Part shown: piece after piece, positions 9,454 to 19,293 of the stretch
Layout: every line of letters begins with the position of its first letter
Position numbering within the stretch: the first letter of the stretch is position 1
Origin: Streptomyces noursei
Lineage (GTDB): Bacteria > Actinomycetota > Actinomycetes > Streptomycetales > Streptomycetaceae
Direction of reading: 5' to 3'
NCBI RefSeq assembly: GCF_016917755.1
Contig: NZ_CP070326.1
Coordinates: 6,882,001 to 6,946,000, forward strand
Length of the DNA: 64,000 bases
The notes under the pieces: generated by a model
What the model saw: the letters and a program-made list of their open reading frames with translations, nothing else
What the model was told of the DNA's origin: nothing
The model's database searches: none
Program-made: the position numbers and the translations under genes

Positions 9454-9559
9454 CGGCGCGGAAGGGGGCGCGTTCGCCGTGCGCCCTGTCGCGAAGATCA
9501 CTGTCTGTCTACCGTCGTCGCCCATGAGCACGCACGGTAACGGGTGGGGAGGTTCGCGG

Positions 9560-10636
9560 ATGGTGGTGCTGGACGCCGACACAGAGGCGTACGGGGACGT
9601 GTACGGAGGGCTCGACGAGGGCGCGTACGGAAGCGCGGGCGGGTGGCCCCGCGCAGGTGCGCACGGTGTGGCCGGTGCGGCCGGCGGTGACCGCGCGGAG
9701 GGGCAACTGCCCGTCGAGTGGCGGGAGTTGGTCGCGGCCGCGACCGCGACCGGGGCGGCGGCCGGTGGCTCGGCGGCCGGCCGGCTGAGCGGGGTCCTGC
9801 TGGGGGTGCCGGACGCCACGCCGTATCTGGGCGTGCTGCGGCTGCTCGCCGACCGGATCACCGAGCGGGCGGCAGCGGCGGGCGGCTTCGCGGGCACCGG
9901 GCTGGAGGTCTTCGGGCCGGTGTTCTGGCGGTGCCTGGCGCTGGCCGCGGCGGACCGGCTGGAACTGCTGCGCCGACTGCTGCCGGCCGACGGGCCGCGT
10001 CCGGCCGCGCGCGGCGGGCGGCCGTCGCGGTCCTTCGCCCGGCCGCCGCGGGTCAGGGTGCACGCCGCCGACGCGGGGGCGGACGGGCGCGCGGACGACA
10101 GATGGGTGGACGCCCGGCCGGGGGCCGACGGCGATCCCGCGGGGCCGCCCGAAGGGGGCGCAGAAGCGTTCCGCCCGGGCGCCGCGGAGCTCCGTCCCGG
10201 GCGGTTCCTGGACCTGGTGGCGGAGCTGCTCAAGGCCGACCCCGAGCGGATCCAGCCGCTGCTGTGCGGCTGGTTCGACGACACCCGCCCGCTCCGGACG
10301 GCACCCGCCGCGCCTCATGTGATCACCGTCGCGGACGCCGCGCAGGCCCTGCTGCACACCCATCGCGCCCGGGCGCTGGACGCCCTCGTCGAGACCCTCG
10401 CCCGGGTCGCCCACCCCCGGGCCGCGGAGCTGCTGGACGCGCTCGCCGAGGACGAGCCGGCGGCGCTGCGGCGGGCCGCGGCGGGCCGGGGGAGCGGTGC
10501 TCGGGGGGCGATGCCGGGCCCGCAGGGCACCGCGGCGGAAACCGGCCGATGGCCGGACGGCCCCGCGGCGTGGCCGATGCAACAGCGGCCAGGCCACCCT
10601 TCGCGCGAACCCGCGCTGCCGGCATGGCAGTCTTAG
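9560..10636 (+). CDS. Unknown helical protein between truB and ribF
   Basis: The start is uncertain. ATG 9560 has GGGGAGG seven bases ahead. In-frame ATG 9524 lies eight bases after TACCGT (9510-9515) and could be leaderless. From 9560 the protein is 358 residues: an acidic Tyr/Gly-rich head (EAYGDVYGGLDEGAYGS), a helical segment (about 95-165), a disordered Arg/Pro/Asp linker, a second helical domain (FLDLVAELLKADPERIQPLL through RAAELLDALAEDEPAALRRA), and a low-complexity tail. I do not recognise an enzyme motif. The second helical domain reminds me of a C-terminal domain seen in some actinobacterial proteins annotated as trypsin-like proteases, but no protease domain is present here. Confidence 0.7.
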   Translation: MVVLDADTEAYGDVYGGLDEGAYGSAGGWPRAGAHGVAGAAGGDRAEGQLPVEWRELVAAATATGAAAGGSAAGRLSGVLLGVPDATPYLGVLRLLADRITERAAAAGGFAGTGLEVFGPVFWRCLALAAADRLELLRRLLPADGPRPAARGGRPSRSFARPPRVRVHAADAGADGRADDRWVDARPGADGDPAGPPEGGAEAFRPGAAELRPGRFLDLVAELLKADPERIQPLLCGWFDDTRPLRTAPAAPHVITVADAAQALLHTHRARALDALVETLARVAHPRAAELLDALAEDEPAALRRAAAGRGSGARGAMPGPQGTAAETGRWPDGPAAWPMQQRPGHPSREPALPAWQS

Positions 10637-10697
10637 ACCTGCGCCATGCCGAAATGGCGCAGTGGACGGACAAGAGTTCGGGCGAGGAGCGGGCACA

Positions 10698-11651
10698 GTG
10701 CAGCGCTGGCGTGGCTTGGAGGACATCCCCGAGGGTTGGGGACGCAGCGTCGTCACCATCGGCTCGTACGACGGAGTGCACCGCGGCCACCAATTGATCA
10801 TCGGGCGGGCGGTGGCCCGTGCCCGTGAGCTGGGGATCCCCGCCGTGGTCGTCACCTTCGACCCGCACCCGAGCGAGGTGGTCCGCCCCGGCACCCATCC
10901 GCCGCTGCTGGCGCCGCACCACCGGCGGGCCGAGCTGATGGCCGACCTGGGCGTGGACGCGGTGCTGGTGCTCCCGTTCACCAAGGAGTTCTCCCAGCTG
11001 GCGCCCGCCGACTTCGTGGTGAAGGTGCTGGTCGACAAGTTGCACGCGCAGGTCGTCGTCGAGGGCCCGAACTTCCGCTTCGGCCACAAGGCCAAGGGCA
11101 CCGTCGAGACCCTCGCCGAGCTGGGCCGGACCTACGACTACACGGTGGAGGTCATCGACCTCTTCGAGCGCGGCACCGCGGGCGACGGCGAGCCGTTCTC
11201 GTCGACCCTGGTCCGCCGGCTGGTCGCCGAGGGCGACGTGGCGGGCGCACGCGAGGTCCTGGGCCGGCCGCACCGGGTCGAGGGCGTGGTCGTCCGCGGG
11301 GCGCAGCGCGGCCGCGAACTGGGCTTCCCCACCGCCAATGTGGAGACCCTGCCGCACACCGCCATCCCGGCCGACGGGGTCTACGCGGGACTGCTGCACG
11401 TCGAGGGCGAGGCGATGCCGGCGGCCGTCTCGGTCGGCACCAACCCGCAGTTCGACGGCAAGGTGCGCACGGTGGAGGCGTACGCCATCGACCGGGTCGG
11501 GCTCGACCTGTACGGGCTGCACGTCGCCGTGGACTTCCTCTCCTACATCCGGGGCCAGGAGAAGTTCGACACCCTCGATGCGCTGCTGCAGCGGATGGCG
11601 ATCGACGTGAAGCAGGCCCGCGGGCTGATCGCCGATTCCGGACTGGTCTGA
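10698..11651 (+). CDS. ribF: Bifunctional riboflavin kinase / FAD synthetase
   Basis: GTG start at 10698 with GAGGAG ahead gives 317 residues, the usual family length. The N-terminal FMN adenylyltransferase domain carries GSYDGVHRGHQ (22-32), and VEGPNFRFGHKAKG is a second nucleotide-binding segment. The C-terminal riboflavin kinase domain has RGRELGFPTAN and later GTNPQF. The enzyme makes FMN then FAD from riboflavin. Several window products use flavin chemistry, notably ThyX. The gene ends the plus-strand block and is convergent with the ATPase gene. Confidence 0.96.
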   Translation: MQRWRGLEDIPEGWGRSVVTIGSYDGVHRGHQLIIGRAVARARELGIPAVVVTFDPHPSEVVRPGTHPPLLAPHHRRAELMADLGVDAVLVLPFTKEFSQLAPADFVVKVLVDKLHAQVVVEGPNFRFGHKAKGTVETLAELGRTYDYTVEVIDLFERGTAGDGEPFSSTLVRRLVAEGDVAGAREVLGRPHRVEGVVVRGAQRGRELGFPTANVETLPHTAIPADGVYAGLLHVEGEAMPAAVSVGTNPQFDGKVRTVEAYAIDRVGLDLYGLHVAVDFLSYIRGQEKFDTLDALLQRMAIDVKQARGLIADSGLV

Positions 11652-11678
11652 CGCACCGGCGCCCGCACGCGGCGCACA

Positions 11679-11720
11679 AAGGGGCGGGGCCCGGCAGCTG
11701 ACTGCCGGGCCCCGCCCCTT
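11679..11720. terminator. Bidirectional terminator, perfect 19-bp stem
   Basis: A perfect 19-bp inverted repeat (11679-11697 with 11702-11720, loop CTGA) sits between convergent ribF and the ATPase gene, with A and T at the stem base on each side. Confidence 0.85.
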
Positions 11721-11734
11721 CGTTCATGCCGCGC

Positions 11735-14398
11735 TCACTGCGGCGGCGGCTGCTGTGTCCAGCCGCCCTGCTCCGGCAACGGCGCGTCCGGGGCGGGCTG
11801 TTGCTGCCAGCCAGCCGGCGGCTGCGCGGGGGGCTGCTGCTGCCAGCCGCCCTGCTGCGGCGGGTAGCCGGCCGGCGGCTGGCCCTGCTGCGGGACCTGC
11901 TGCTGCGCCTGCTGGGCGTACTGCTGCTGGGCGTACGGGTCCTGCTGCTGGGCCTGTTGGGCGTACGGGTCGCCGCCCATCTGCTGCTGGCCCATCTGCG
12001 CCTGGGCGTACATCCCCTGCGCCTGTTGCTGGCGCGCGAAGTCCTCGGCGACCAGGGCGGAGAGGTTGAAGTACGCCTCGCGGGTCTTCGGCCGCATCAT
12101 GTCGAGGTCCACCTCGGCGCCGGCGGCGAGGTGCTCGTCGAAGGGCACCACGACGACGCCGCGGCAGCGGGTCTCGAAGTGCGACACGATGTCCTCGATC
12201 TTGATCATCTTGCCGGTCTCGCGGACCCCGGAGATGACCGTGATGCCGCGCTGGACCAGGTCGGCGTAGCCGTGCGCGGAGAGCCAGTCCAGGGTGGTGC
12301 TGGCGCTGCTCGCACCGTCCACGGACGGGGTCGAGATGATGATCAACTGGTCGGCGAGGTCGAGGACGCCGCGCATCGCGCTGTAGAGCAGACCGGTGCC
12401 CGAGTCGGTGAGGATGACCGGGTACTGCTTGCCCAGGATGTCGATCGCGCGCCGGTAGTCCTCGTCGTTGAACGTCGTGGAGACGGCCGGGTCGACGTCG
12501 TTGGCGAGGATCTCCAGGCCCGAGGGGGCCTGCGAGGTGAACCGGCGGATGTCCATGTAGCTGTGCAGGTGCGGGATGGCCTGCACCAGGTCGCGGATGG
12601 TCGCCCCGGTCTCGCGGCGGACCCGTCGGCCGAGCGTGCCGGCGTCCGGGTTGGCGTCGATCGCCAGGATCTTGTCCTGCCGCTCGGAGGCCAGGGTGGC
12701 GCCCAGCGCGGTGGTCGTCGTGGTCTTGCCGACGCCGCCCTTGAGGCTGATCACCGCGATCCGGTAGCAGGAGAGCACCGGCGTACGGATCAGCTCCAGC
12801 TTGCGCTGGCGCTCCTCCAACTCCTTCTTCGCGCCCAACTTGAACTTGGACGGCTGGGCGTTGGCACCCGGCTTGCGCTTCTTGGGCTGGTTGCGCAGCA
12901 GGCGGTCGGAGGTCAGCTCGACCGCGGCGCTGTAGCCCAGCGGCGCACCCGGGGTGGCCCGCTGCGGCTGCTGCTGGCCCGGCTGGGAGTACTGGGCGTA
13001 GTTGGCCGCCGCGTTGGGGTCGCCGAACTGCTGGCCGGGGGGCTGCTGTTGCTGGCCCGGCTGCCCCTGGTGACCCTGTTGCACCGGCTGACCCTGCTGG
13101 GGGTAGCCGGGCTGGGCCTGCTGCTGTGGCGGCTGCTGCTGGGCCTGCTGGGGCTGCTGCGGGTAGCCCTGCTGCGGATAGCCGTAAGCGGGCTGCTGCG
13201 GCTGGGCGTTGGGCTGCGGCTGGGCCTGCTGCTGCGGCTGGGGCTGCTGCTGGGCCTGCTGGGGGTAGCCGTACGCGGGCTGCGGGTAGCCATAGCCGCT
13301 CTGCTGCTGCGGATAGCCGGCCTGCTGCGGCTGCTGCGGGTAGCCCTGCTGCTGCGGCGGCTGCGGCTGGGCCTGCTGAGGCTGGACCTGCGGCTGTGGC
13401 TGCTGCGGCGGCTGGGGATGCGCCTGCTGGGGCGCGGCCGGCGGCTGCTGACCGGCCTGCGCCTGCGCCATGCGCGGGTCGGCGGGCTGGAACTCCGGCG
13501 GCAGCGGCGGCAGTCCGCCCTGCGCCGGGGCGCCCTGACCGGGCAGGCCCGGCTGCTGCCCGTCCGCACCGGCCCACGGCGCGCCCTGCGCGGGAACGCC
13601 GTGTGGCGCCCCCTGCTGCGGCGGCATGGCCTGCGGGGCCTGCGGCGCCTGTGCGGCCTGCGGGGCGACGCCCTGCTGCGGCACACCCGCGACGGGGGCC
13701 TGCTGCTGCGGAGGCTGCGGCTGGGCCGGCGGCTGTCCCTGGATGGGCTGTGCAACCGGCTGGGCGGCCGATGCGGCGGCTGCCGCGGTCGCGGCGGAGG
13801 CATCCGGCCCGGGAGCCGGTGCGGGCTGTCCCTCGGGCGCCGGGGCGGCGTCCACGGGGGCGGCCGGCGCGGCCTCCGGCTGCGGCTGCGGTGCCGCGGC
13901 GGCCTGTGTCTCGGGCGCCGCCGGCGCGTCGTCCTCGTCGTCGTCCCAGAGGGAGGCCGAGGGGTCCGGCCCGGTGCCGGAACGGACGTTGGCGTCGTCG
14001 TCGGCCACGGCGGGGCCGGCGGCACCGGCGGCCACGGGAGCCGACGGACCGTCGGACGCGGCCGCCGGGGCGTCGGCGCCCGCGTCCTGCGGACGCAGCG
14101 TCGGGAAGCCGGGAGGCGCGGTCGGATCGGGTGCGGACTGCTGCGGCACGCCGGGGACCGGGGCGCCCTGGGCGGGCGGCCCGGACAGCGGCTGGCCGGT
14201 CGGCGGCGGGGTCGTGCTCTGAGCCCCCGCGGGCGGAGTCGCGGGGGAGACCGCGATGCCCGCACCACCACTGGTGTCGTTGCTGCCGTACCAGGCCGGA
14301 GCCGCGAAATCGATCTTGAACTCGCCGGTCAAGTCGAACTCGGACTGGTCGTCGTCAGGATCGTTCCCGTCCGGGCGGAAAGCCTCCTGGTCTCTCAC
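11735..14398 (-). CDS. Pro/Gln-rich MinD/ParA-like ATPase of the ESX locus (EspI-like)
   Basis: GTG 14398 was chosen because AGGAGG lies just ahead; the frame stays open upstream. The 887-residue product has three parts. Residues 1-45 are acidic ([20 protein letters not shown]). About 45-480 is a Pro/Ala- then Gln/Pro/Tyr-rich arm with many PQQ and GYPQQ units. From about 545 comes a SIMIBI ATPase with deviant Walker [10 protein letters not shown] (K553), [12 protein letters not shown], and [20 protein letters not shown] second Gln-rich tail ends it. This is the architecture of ESX-associated ATPases such as EspI and of the Streptomyces protein at the same map position. Its role in secretion is inferred. 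The gene is downstream of eccE in the same direction. Confidence 0.85.
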   Translation of the reverse strand: MRDQEAFRPDGNDPDDDQSEFDLTGEFKIDFAAPAWYGSNDTSGGAGIAVSPATPPAGAQSTTPPPTGQPLSGPPAQGAPVPGVPQQSAPDPTAPPGFPTLRPQDAGADAPAAASDGPSAPVAAGAAGPAVADDDANVRSGTGPDPSASLWDDDEDDAPAAPETQAAAAPQPQPEAAPAAPVDAAPAPEGQPAPAPGPDASAATAAAAASAAQPVAQPIQGQPPAQPQPPQQQAPVAGVPQQGVAPQAAQAPQAPQAMPPQQGAPHGVPAQGAPWAGADGQQPGLPGQGAPAQGGLPPLPPEFQPADPRMAQAQAGQQPPAAPQQAHPQPPQQPQPQVQPQQAQPQPPQQQGYPQQPQQAGYPQQQSGYGYPQPAYGYPQQAQQQPQPQQQAQPQPNAQPQQPAYGYPQQGYPQQPQQAQQQPPQQQAQPGYPQQGQPVQQGHQGQPGQQQQPPGQQFGDPNAAANYAQYSQPGQQQPQRATPGAPLGYSAAVELTSDRLLRNQPKKRKPGANAQPSKFKLGAKKELEERQRKLELIRTPVLSCYRIAVISLKGGVGKTTTTTALGATLASERQDKILAIDANPDAGTLGRRVRRETGATIRDLVQAIPHLHSYMDIRRFTSQAPSGLEILANDVDPAVSTTFNDEDYRRAIDILGKQYPVILTDSGTGLLYSAMRGVLDLADQLIIISTPSVDGASSASTTLDWLSAHGYADLVQRGITVISGVRETGKMIKIEDIVSHFETRCRGVVVVPFDEHLAAGAEVDLDMMRPKTREAYFNLSALVAEDFARQQQAQGMYAQAQMGQQQMGGDPYAQQAQQQDPYAQQQYAQQAQQQVPQQGQPPAGYPPQQGGWQQQPPAQPPAGWQQQPAPDAPLPEQGGWTQQPPPQ

Positions 14399-14744
14399 TG
14401 TGCCTCCTGGTCTACTGCAACGCACCTGAACGGCAGGACCGGATACAGGCGGATCGATCGGTTGTATCGGAAGTCGGAGCACGCCACCCGGGGTTGCGCC
14501 ACCACTGCTAAGTCTCCATCCCCGTATCGACTGCCGTCGTGCACTGCCGATGTGATGTGCTTCTGCGGCTCTCCCCACAGCCTAATCAACAGTCGGCCCA
14601 TAACGGCAGTCGATGCCATGTCGTCTTCAAGCCCGGTCGGCACGCCTACGGGCGCACCCGTGGGTGCGCCCGTAGCTCGTGCCCGGCGGCCGGTGGTGCA
14701 ACGGGCGCACGCGGCGCCCGCGGACAACCGGCCGGTGAGGGCGG

Positions 14745-15593
14745 TCAGTCCATGCGGCGTGGGCCGCCCAGCAGGTTGGTCTCCGCCTCGGTCGGCTGGG
14801 TCATGACGAACTGGTGGTCGCCGTCCCGACGGCACCACAGCATGGCATTGTCGCTCAGCGTCGGCAGCACCGCGCCGACGTTCTCCGGCAGCCGCATGAT
14901 CCGCGTCACAACCTCCGCCTCTTCGGGCGACAGCCGCTGCAGACCGACCAGGTCCGCCCGGCCGAGCATCTGCGGCGAGCGGGGGCCGAGGAACGGCAGC
15001 ACCGTCAGCACGGTCTGCCAGGGGCTCGGCGCGAGCTGGTTGCGCGGCGGGCGCGCGCCCATGTCGCGGACGACCAGAACGGGGCTGGAAACCGACGGTC
15101 CCTGCGGTGCGATCTGGCGCACGTCGAAGACCGAGACGCACTGCTGACCGCCGCCGGCGGCCTGCGCCATCTGGCCCCAGGCCGGCGGCCGGGCGGTCTC
15201 CACCGCGACCCGGGCGCCGGTGGCGACCGTGCGCAGTGCCAGCACCTGCGCCATCCACATGCTGCCGACCAGCACGATCTCCATCGGCGCGGGACGCAGC
15301 AGGCTCAGCACGGCGGGCTGGTTCTGCGGGTCGATGCCGATGATGACGCCGTCGTCGCCGACCGGCAGGGTCAGTGCCGCGAGCGACTCGGCGGTCAGCA
15401 CGTGCGGGTTGCGCCGCGGGCCGCGCAGACCGTAGCCCGGCCGCGGCTTCGGCCCGGTCGGCCCGGACTGGTCCTCGTCCGGGCGCGGCTGGTGCGAGGG
15501 CCGCCGCGCGCCGTCGGCGGGAGCGCCGGTCGGAGGGTTGCGCCAGCCGCTGCCGCTGACGTTGACACGGGGCTGATACGTGGGAGTGCCCAT
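14745..15593 (-). CDS. Conserved ESX-locus protein of unknown function
   Basis: The ATG at 15593 overlaps the eccE stop as ATGA, so the protein is probably made with EccE. It is 282 residues: a Pro/Arg/Gly-rich first 65, then a compact alpha/beta domain with a hydrophobic core (MEIVLVGSMWMAQVLALRT, VSVFDVRQIAPQ, QTVLTVLPFLGPRSPQML) and an end reading LLGGPRRMD. The protein has no signal peptide or clear transmembrane span, so it is probably cytosolic. I recognise no catalytic motif. The conserved position suggests an accessory factor of the secretion complex. Confidence 0.8.
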   Translation of the reverse strand: MGTPTYQPRVNVSGSGWRNPPTGAPADGARRPSHQPRPDEDQSGPTGPKPRPGYGLRGPRRNPHVLTAESLAALTLPVGDDGVIIGIDPQNQPAVLSLLRPAPMEIVLVGSMWMAQVLALRTVATGARVAVETARPPAWGQMAQAAGGGQQCVSVFDVRQIAPQGPSVSSPVLVVRDMGARPPRNQLAPSPWQTVLTVLPFLGPRSPQMLGRADLVGLQRLSPEEAEVVTRIMRLPENVGAVLPTLSDNAMLWCRRDGDHQFVMTQPTEAETNLLGGPRRMD

Positions 15594-16966
15594 CAGCGGG
15601 TACCTCCGAGGGGAAGCGTGGCCAGCAGGCCGGGGAGCTGCTCGCGGTCGAGGCGGACCAGCCCGACCTTGACCGAGCCGGAACGGCGCTCCAACTCGTC
15701 CTGCGCGGCGGAGAGTTCGTTGTCACTGCGGGTCGACAGCCGGATGTAGCCGGTGATGGCCGGCAGTCGGCCGCCGCCGTGCGTCGCGGTCAGCGCGAAG
15801 GTGCTGGCCATCGCCCGGGTGCTGGTCAGCAGCTGGGTGATGGCGGCCAACGGCGCGCCGCCCCGGCCGAGTTGGGGCCACCGGCCGATCCAGTACGTGG
15901 TGTGCCAGCGGTCGTCGCAGCGCATCGCGCGGGTGGTCTCCTGGGTGCGGCGGGCGGCCCGGCCGTCCCGGCCCATCGCGCCGTTCGCGGCCCGCGGGCT
16001 GACGCACACCGCGGTGCCGACCGCGGCCACCACCTCGCGCTCGTCGAGCACCTTGGCGCGCACGCCGAGCGAGGTGAGGCGGCTGACGAGCTGGTCGGCG
16101 GCGCGCAGCAGGGAGCGCTGGGCGCCGTCCATGCCGCCGCCGCGGGCCTCGATCGCCTCTGCGCACAGCTCCGGGTCCAGCTTCAGCGCGATCCAGGTCA
16201 GCTGGACCGCCGGGGTCTGCGACTGGGCCTGCAGCGGCGCGTAGGAGCGGGCCGCGACCGCCTGCTCGGGCAGGTGCGGCGCCGGGGCGGGCTGGGTGTA
16301 CTGGACGAACTGCACCGACTCCAGGTGGATGTCCTCGACGTCCAGTGCGGTGTGCAGCACCTCCAGCGGGACCATGTGGCTGCCGCGCTGCGGGCGCAGC
16401 GGTTCGTCGCGGGCGTCCACCTGGACGATCGCGGTGAGGAACGTGCCGTCGCCGACGAAGCCGATGTTCCGCTGCTCGTTGTCGGTGTACTCGTGGGTGC
16501 GCAGCGCCGGTTCGCACTCCACCAGCGGGGCGAAGGCGGGGTCGACGCCCTGGGTGGCGGCGAGGTTGTCGGTGGCGTCCTTGCTGCGGCGATTCATCGC
16601 GCGCACGGTGGTGATCCACTCGGGCAGCGGGATCTTCCTGCGTCGGCCCAGTGCGAAGACGACGAGGACGGCCGCCAGCACACCGGCAACGGTCAGCGCC
16701 ACCGCGTTGTGCATCGACAGGCCCACCAGCACCAGCGCCGCGGCGAGTTCGATGATGGCCAGCTGCTGGACCCGGACACCGCCGATGGTCCCGGCCTGCT
16801 GACGAAGCCGGGGCGACACCGGCCCGGCCGCGGCCCGACCGCCACTTCCTCCATTGCCCGGAGCTGTACCGTTTTGGCCCCCATTTCCCGCGTTTTGCGG
16901 TGCAGCGGAAGGCTGTTGCTGCTGTTGCCGCCCATTGCGGCGTCGAGCCCTGGTGGCGCTGGACAT
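15593..16966 (-). CDS. eccE: Type VII secretion membrane protein EccE
   Basis: Start ATG 16966 (457 residues) has a GGGGG run just ahead; upstream codons do not look coding. Residues 1-60 are a Gln/Gly/Asn-rich cytosolic head, and two transmembrane helices follow at about 65-105 (IIELAAALVLVGLSM, LTVAGVLAAVLVVFALG). The remaining 350 residues hold the EccE-type alpha/beta domain with RNIGFVGDGTFLTAIVQVD and LTWIALKLDPELCAEAI. EccE stabilises the periphery of the ESX membrane complex. The gene is divergent from eccB across a 186-base intergenic region, and is the first of three minus-strand genes. Confidence 0.85.
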   Translation of the reverse strand: MSSATRARRRNGRQQQQQPSAAPQNAGNGGQNGTAPGNGGSGGRAAAGPVSPRLRQQAGTIGGVRVQQLAIIELAAALVLVGLSMHNAVALTVAGVLAAVLVVFALGRRRKIPLPEWITTVRAMNRRSKDATDNLAATQGVDPAFAPLVECEPALRTHEYTDNEQRNIGFVGDGTFLTAIVQVDARDEPLRPQRGSHMVPLEVLHTALDVEDIHLESVQFVQYTQPAPAPHLPEQAVAARSYAPLQAQSQTPAVQLTWIALKLDPELCAEAIEARGGGMDGAQRSLLRAADQLVSRLTSLGVRAKVLDEREVVAAVGTAVCVSPRAANGAMGRDGRAARRTQETTRAMRCDDRWHTTYWIGRWPQLGRGGAPLAAITQLLTSTRAMASTFALTATHGGGRLPAITGYIRLSTRSDNELSAAQDELERRSGSVKVGLVRLDREQLPGLLATLPLGGTR

Positions 16967-17152
16967 CCCCCGGCCTGCTCCTCTACTGGTGGTGTGCCTT
17001 AGGCGAATCGGCTGCCGCTTCTCGGACTGGTGCGTTGGAAGGTGGCACCCGTACCGTACGGCTCGATCGATACACGGCATAGTAGAGGGCGCTACGGCGT
17101 GAGTGCCGGGGGCGGTCGATGTGGATCCAACAGGCGGGGAGAGAAAGCAACA
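16967..17152. promoter_or_regulatory. Divergent eccE/eccB intergenic region
   Basis: These 186 bases must drive eccE leftward and eccB rightward. GCATAGTAGAGGGC at about 17078-17091 contains a possible rightward -10 (TAGTAG). No long inverted repeat is visible. Confidence 0.4.
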
Positions 17153-18820
17153 ATGGCATCACGTCGGGACGAGCTGAATGCGTATTCGTTCGCTCGAAAG
17201 CGCACGAATGCGGCATTTCTGAAGCCGCTGCCGAACGGCTCGATCGAAAGCGCACCCAAGCCGCTGAAGGCGGTGTTGCCCAGCGTGGTGATGGGGGTCG
17301 TGATGCTCGTGGGATTCGGGGCCTGCGGCATCCTCAAGCCGGTTGCCCCGCCCGGGTGGGACAAGGTGGGGGCAAATGTCCTCGTCGGTGATGAATCCAC
17401 CACACGCTATGTCGTTCTGCCGAGCAAGGATGCAAACGGCCAAAAGCAGAATCTGCTGCACCCCGTCCTGAATCTCGCCTCGGCCAAACTTCTTCTCGAC
17501 CCGAAGAAGTTCCAGGTCGTCAAGGTCAAGGAATCGGAGCTGGACGGAAAGCTGGCGCACGGCCCGGCCGTCGGCATCCCGTACGCCCCGGACCGCCTGC
17601 CCACCGCGAAGTCGGTCGACCAGCCGAAGACCTGGGCCGTGTGCGACCGCCCCGGCAGCGGCGAGAACAGCAAGAGCCAGCAGGCCGTCTTCGTCCTCGA
17701 CGGCAAGGACAAGCTGGACATCGACAACACCAAGAAGGGCAAGCTCGACTTCCACCAGGCCCTGTACGTCGAGGACCCCGACGGGGTGCCGTGGCTGGTG
17801 GACAGCAACGGCTTCGCCTTCCAGATGATCGCCGACGTGGCCCAGGGGCTGAGGGAGGCGAAGGTCGGCCTGAAGCACGCCGACGTCGAGGCGGACCGGA
17901 CCCTGCGGCGGATCGTCTTCGGCTCCCAGGCGGAACCACAGAAGGTCTCCGCCGAGTTCATGAACACGCTGATCAAGAGCCCGTTCCCGATCGGCATGCC
18001 GACCATGGACAACGCGGGTAAGCCGTACCCCTTCGACGACGTCCCGGTCGCGGCGCGCAAGGTCGGCTCGATCCTCCAGGACGGCAACGGTCAGAAGTAC
18101 GTGGTCCAGGTCACCGGCGTCTCACAGGTCAGCAACTTCGTGGCCAACCTCCTGGAGCAGGGCCCCAACGCGGCGGCCGTGAACGGCAACAGCGGCAAGG
18201 CGCTGCAACCGATCAACGTCGCCACCGGAAGCATCACCCACCCCAGGCTGGGCACCGACAACCGCCCGTTCGTCTTCGCCGGCAAGATTCCGGGCACGGA
18301 CCTGGACAACCCGTGGCCCAAGGAGACCGTCACCGCGGCCAACGACTTCACGCACGGCTCCCAGACCGGTGGCCTGGGCGCGCCCACGTCGAACGGTGTC
18401 TCCTGCAGCGTCTACAAGGGCACGAACAACAAGTACCCGGGCGTCGAACAGCTCGGCTACCCCAACGGGCTCCCGAGCATGGGCACCTGGGTCGGCAAGG
18501 ACTACCCGGCCAAGATCGCCCCGGGTGCCTCGACCTACGTCACCCCCGGCAGCGGCCTGCTGTACGAGCAGGTCGCCAACCCCAAGGCGAACTCCGGCAG
18601 CCTCTTCCTGGTCACCGACACCGGCCTGCGCTACTCGATCCCGCGGAACAACGACTCCGCCTCCAAGGCCGGCAACGACAAGCAGGAGCAGGACCAGGCG
18701 CAGATCCACCTCGGCTACGGCGACGCACACCCGCCGCTCATGCTGGAGGCGTGGTCCAAGCTGCTCTCCGCGGGGCCGCAGCTGGACGTCGCGAGCGCGA
18801 GCAAGCCGCAGGCGTCCTAG
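17153..18820 (+). CDS. eccB: Type VII secretion protein EccB
   Basis: Start ATG 17153 follows GGGGAGAG and gives 555 residues. The N-terminus SRRDELNAYSFARKRTNAAF is the cytosolic EccB head. One transmembrane helix lies at about 40-61 (LPSVVMGVVMLVGFGACGIL), followed by a large extracytoplasmic domain with YVVLPSKD, LLHPVLNLASAKLL and GIPYAPDRLP, all family segments. In mycobacteria EccB is a core component of the membrane complex. The gene is followed by a strong hairpin, so the WXG100 genes beyond it probably have their own promoter. Confidence 0.95.
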   Translation: MASRRDELNAYSFARKRTNAAFLKPLPNGSIESAPKPLKAVLPSVVMGVVMLVGFGACGILKPVAPPGWDKVGANVLVGDESTTRYVVLPSKDANGQKQNLLHPVLNLASAKLLLDPKKFQVVKVKESELDGKLAHGPAVGIPYAPDRLPTAKSVDQPKTWAVCDRPGSGENSKSQQAVFVLDGKDKLDIDNTKKGKLDFHQALYVEDPDGVPWLVDSNGFAFQMIADVAQGLREAKVGLKHADVEADRTLRRIVFGSQAEPQKVSAEFMNTLIKSPFPIGMPTMDNAGKPYPFDDVPVAARKVGSILQDGNGQKYVVQVTGVSQVSNFVANLLEQGPNAAAVNGNSGKALQPINVATGSITHPRLGTDNRPFVFAGKIPGTDLDNPWPKETVTAANDFTHGSQTGGLGAPTSNGVSCSVYKGTNNKYPGVEQLGYPNGLPSMGTWVGKDYPAKIAPGASTYVTPGSGLLYEQVANPKANSGSLFLVTDTGLRYSIPRNNDSASKAGNDKQEQDQAQIHLGYGDAHPPLMLEAWSKLLSAGPQLDVASASKPQAS

Positions 18821-18857
18821 GGCCGGGGAGCCGCTGTCGGCCACTCTCGGACCGCAC

Positions 18858-18902
18858 GAGGCCGCGCCGGGCACCCTTCACGGGGGCGCCGGGCGCGGCC
18901 TC
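18858..18902 (+). terminator. Terminator after eccB
   Basis: An 11-bp GC stem (18858-18868 with 18892-18902), extended by three more pairs past one mismatch, lies 38 bases after the eccB stop. The stretch from here to 19135 shows nothing else recognisable. Confidence 0.7.
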
Positions 18903-19135
18903 TTCGCCGTCGACCCCGTGTGCCGCCCTGCGCCCCCCGGGGCGGCCTGTTCACTGTGCCGGCACGCAGGCCCCGCGACGCGCCCCCGGTGGCCGCCGAC
19001 GCCACCGCGCGACCGCTCCCGGGCGCCGTCACACCCACCCGGAGCCGCCGGCATCTCCCCGGAACCTTCACTACCGCCTGACCGAAACCACCCCATCTGA
19101 CCGTTTCCGCCGAACGGCGGTTTCCTGCCGCCCAG

Positions 19136-19201
19136 TTGACATTGTTGTGATCCCGTCACAACAGCCGTCCCCCTGTTGGGAACAGGCGTGTGGAGTAGGT
19201 A
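19136..19201 (+). promoter_or_regulatory. Promoter/operator region of the esx pair
   Basis: TTGACA at 19136-19141 is a perfect -35 hexamer. It abuts an inverted repeat TGTTGTGA (19143-19150) / TCACAACA (19156-19163). A second inverted repeat CCTGTT-GGG-AACAGG follows at 19172-19186, sharing TGTT/AACA half-sites. TAGGTA at 19196-19201 is a possible -10 for a start further down. The arrangement looks like an operator array; the regulator is unknown to me. Confidence 0.5.
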
Positions 19202-19293
19202 ATGTGGCAGGAGGCGTCAGCAGGAGATGCCAACCGCGCACTGCCTCGCGGCGCCGCGCGGCCGACGTACAAGTCTCATGGGGGACGTTGACC

